From: Gammaproteobacteria bacterium
GTDB lineage: Bacteria; Pseudomonadota; Gammaproteobacteria; Chromatiales; Chromatiaceae
Direction of reading: 5' to 3'
DNA length: 6,484 nt
Assembly: GCA_024277555.1 (NCBI GenBank)
Contig: JAJRUY010000208.1
Location: 1-6,484, forward strand
In this document: positions 4,920-6,484 of the stretch, one piece after another
Numbering within the stretch: the stretch's first letter is position 1
Layout: each line of letters opens with the position of its first letter
Program-made: the position numbers and the translations under genes
Notes under the pieces: generated by a model
Databases searched by the model: none
Seen by the model: only the letters and a program-made list of their open reading frames with translations
Told to the model about the DNA's origin: nothing

Positions 4920-6484
4920 CGGATGCAGTCCAGTACGCCATAGTCCACCTCCTCACCAAGGGCTTTGAACACCGGCCCCAGGCGCACATCATCAGCGCCC
5001 TGCTCCAGCATCAGATCCTGAATATGCTGTATCTGCGCTGTATCCAGATGCACCACATCCTGCAGCGCAACCGCACCCTGCTCGATTTCCCTGGCCATGT
5101 GACTGTAGATAGTGGATGGCTTCAGTCCACGCCGCTGGGCAATCTCTTCTATGTCAAAGCCCAGACGGAACAGATCCATGCTTTCCATTACCGTATCCTT
5201 GACCGAAGCATCTTCGATTTGCCCATGTGCCTCCAGCACCTTCAGAAAAGCTTCTCCATAGGCATCCAGCTTATGCGCACCTACACCGGAAATGCGGCTC
5301 ATCTGCTCCATGGTTCGAGGCTGCTGCTCCAGCATCGTCATAAGAGTGGCATCATGAAAAATAACATAGGGAGGAACTCCTTGATCCCGGGACAGTTCCA
5401 GGCGCTTTTCCCGTAGCGCCTCCCACAGTTTGGTATTTGCACCACTGTAGCCACCCTTGCGCCTGGCGGTACTTTTCCTGCCGGTTTTGCTTTCTTCACG
5501 CAATAGCAGGGTTTGCTCACCCCGCAGCAGGCTGCGGCAGGATTCAGTCAATTGCAAACCACCGTGCCCCTCCCGATCCAGAGCCAGATAACCCTGGGCG
5601 ATGAGCTGCCGGAACAGTCCGCGCCATTGTTTCTGGTTCAGTTCCGTGCCAATGCCAAAGGTGCTGACCTGGTGGTGGCCAAAGCGCCGGACACGCTCAT
5701 TGTCTTTTCCCAGCAACACATCAATCAGATAATTTACGCCAAAGCGCTGGCCAGTGCGATGCACACAGGACATTGCTTTTTGTGCAGATTCCGTCCCGTC
5801 CCAGGTTTTGGGGGGATTCAGGCAGATATCGCAATTACCGCAAGGCGCTTCCAGGTGATCGCCAAAATAGGCCAGCAGCGACTGGCGGCGGCAGCTGGCA
5901 AGCTCACAGTAGCCCAGCATCCGCTCCAGCTTCTGGCTTTCGATGCGTTTGTGCTCTTCATCAGCATCGGATTGATCTACAAACTGGCGCAGGGTGATGA
6001 CATCCTGCAGATTGTAGAAAAGCAGCGCCTCCGCCGGCGCCCCATCCCGCCCTGCACGGCCTGTTTCCTGGTAGTAGGCTTCCAGGCTTTTGGGCAAACT
6101 CAGATGAACCACAAAGCGCACGTCAGGCTTGTCTATACCCATGCCAAAAGCGATGGTGGCAACAATAACAACCCCTTCCTCGCGCAGAAACCTGTTCTGG
6201 TTTTCGGCACGGATCTGTTGCGATAAACCAGCATGATACGGCAATGCCTTGACGCCTTGCCCCTGCAACCAGACGGCAGTATCTTCCACCTTGCGGCGTG
6301 ACAGGCAATAGATGATGCCCGCCTGCCCGGGATAGTCCAGCTCAATCAAACGCAGCAACTGCTGCCTGGCATTGCTGTTGTCCGCAGCGACCCGATAGCG
6401 GATATTCGGCCGGTCAAAGCCACTGATGAAATATTTTGCCTGCTCCAGATTGAGACGCTGGATAATTTCCTTGCGCGTAGGCTC
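4889..6484 (-). CDS. recQ: ATP-dependent DNA helicase RecQ (3' part; N-terminus beyond the window)
   Basis: RecQ is a 3'-5' DNA helicase acting in recombination and repair of stalled forks. The frame is open from the right edge (6484) to TGA at 4889-4891, giving 531 visible residues. It begins at EPTRKEI, equivalent to the region just after helicase motif III, so about 200 N-terminal residues with the Walker A and DEAH motifs are outside. Visible in order: FDRPNIRYRV; motif IV region GIIYCLSRRKVEDTA; motif V region VATIAFGMGIDKPDVRFVVH; motif VI YYQETGRAGRDG; the zinc-binding cysteines (about C198, C215, C218, C221, with CGNCDIC); a winged-helix RQC domain (about 228-327); an HRDC domain (about 350-422); and a C-terminal helix-turn-helix extension (about 426-531, with GLKPSTIYSHMAREIEQG). 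The extension is absent from E. coli RecQ. The TTG at 6358 is an internal Leu codon, not a start. The gene converges on ccoS and overlaps it by 23 bases. Confidence 0.96.
   Translation of the reverse strand, partial: EPTRKEIIQRLNLEQAKYFISGFDRPNIRYRVAADNSNARQQLLRLIELDYPGQAGIIYCLSRRKVEDTAVWLQGQGVKALPYHAGLSQQIRAENQNRFLREEGVVIVATIAFGMGIDKPDVRFVVHLSLPKSLEAYYQETGRAGRDGAPAEALLFYNLQDVITLRQFVDQSDADEEHKRIESQKLERMLGYCELASCRRQSLLAYFGDHLEAPCGNCDICLNPPKTWDGTESAQKAMSCVHRTGQRFGVNYLIDVLLGKDNERVRRFGHHQVSTFGIGTELNQKQWRGLFRQLIAQGYLALDREGHGGLQLTESCRSLLRGEQTLLLREESKTGRKSTARRKGGYSGANTKLWEALREKRLELSRDQGVPPYVIFHDATLMTMLEQQPRTMEQMSRISGVGAHKLDAYGEAFLKVLEAHGQIEDASVKDTVMESMDLFRLGFDIEEIAQRRGLKPSTIYSHMAREIEQGAVALQDVVHLDTAQIQHIQDLMLEQGADDVRLGPVFKALGEEVDYGVLDCIRAGISRRLGS

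Noticed and set aside
4781..5416. 211-codon plus-strand open frame running from ccoS into the recQ region
   Set aside because: It uses a different frame from the ccoS coding part, starts inside it, and is antisense to recQ for most of its length.
5513..6226. 237-codon plus-strand open frame opposite recQ
   Set aside because: It is the antisense of the helicase core, zinc and winged-helix regions of RecQ, with no domain of its own visible.

Overview
The window looks like ordinary proteobacterial chromosome, most probably a gammaproteobacterium or betaproteobacterium. This rests on the ccoG-ccoH-ccoI-ccoS gene order, the style of the protein sequences and the moderately GC-rich coding. I cannot name a genus. 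There is no tRNA, rRNA, CRISPR array, insertion sequence or phage gene, and I found no undescribed system.

Positions 1-67 may hold the last 21 codons of an unidentified upstream gene. The tail ends over a 9-bp hairpin. Positions 68-265 are a non-coding leader with a perfect TATAAT hexamer and a weak FNR/ANR-like palindrome. This would suit an oxygen-regulated operon, but it is inferred only.

Positions 266-4911, plus strand, hold the accessory operon for building a cbb3-type cytochrome c oxidase, the high-affinity oxidase used in microaerobic respiration. The genes are packed without gaps. ccoG (polyferredoxin-like membrane protein linked to copper reduction) overlaps ccoH (single-span assembly factor) at ATGA. 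ccoH overlaps ccoI (copper-exporting P1B-type ATPase) at ATGA. ccoI overlaps ccoS (small membrane protein needed for cofactor insertion) at TAATG. Together they supply copper to the CcoN catalytic subunit and assemble the complex. The structural genes ccoNOQP are not in the window, although ccoP is often just upstream of ccoG in other genomes.

The main oddity is ccoS. As given, its frame breaks after 13 codons at a four-T run (4736-4739). One extra base there restores a normal 70-residue CcoS, so this is either a real frameshift or a sequence error.

Positions 4889-6484, minus strand, hold the 3' part of recQ, a RecQ-family DNA helicase running off the right edge. It converges on ccoS and overlaps its last 23 bases. 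A hairpin followed, on the minus strand, by seven Ts lies in the overlap and may terminate recQ.
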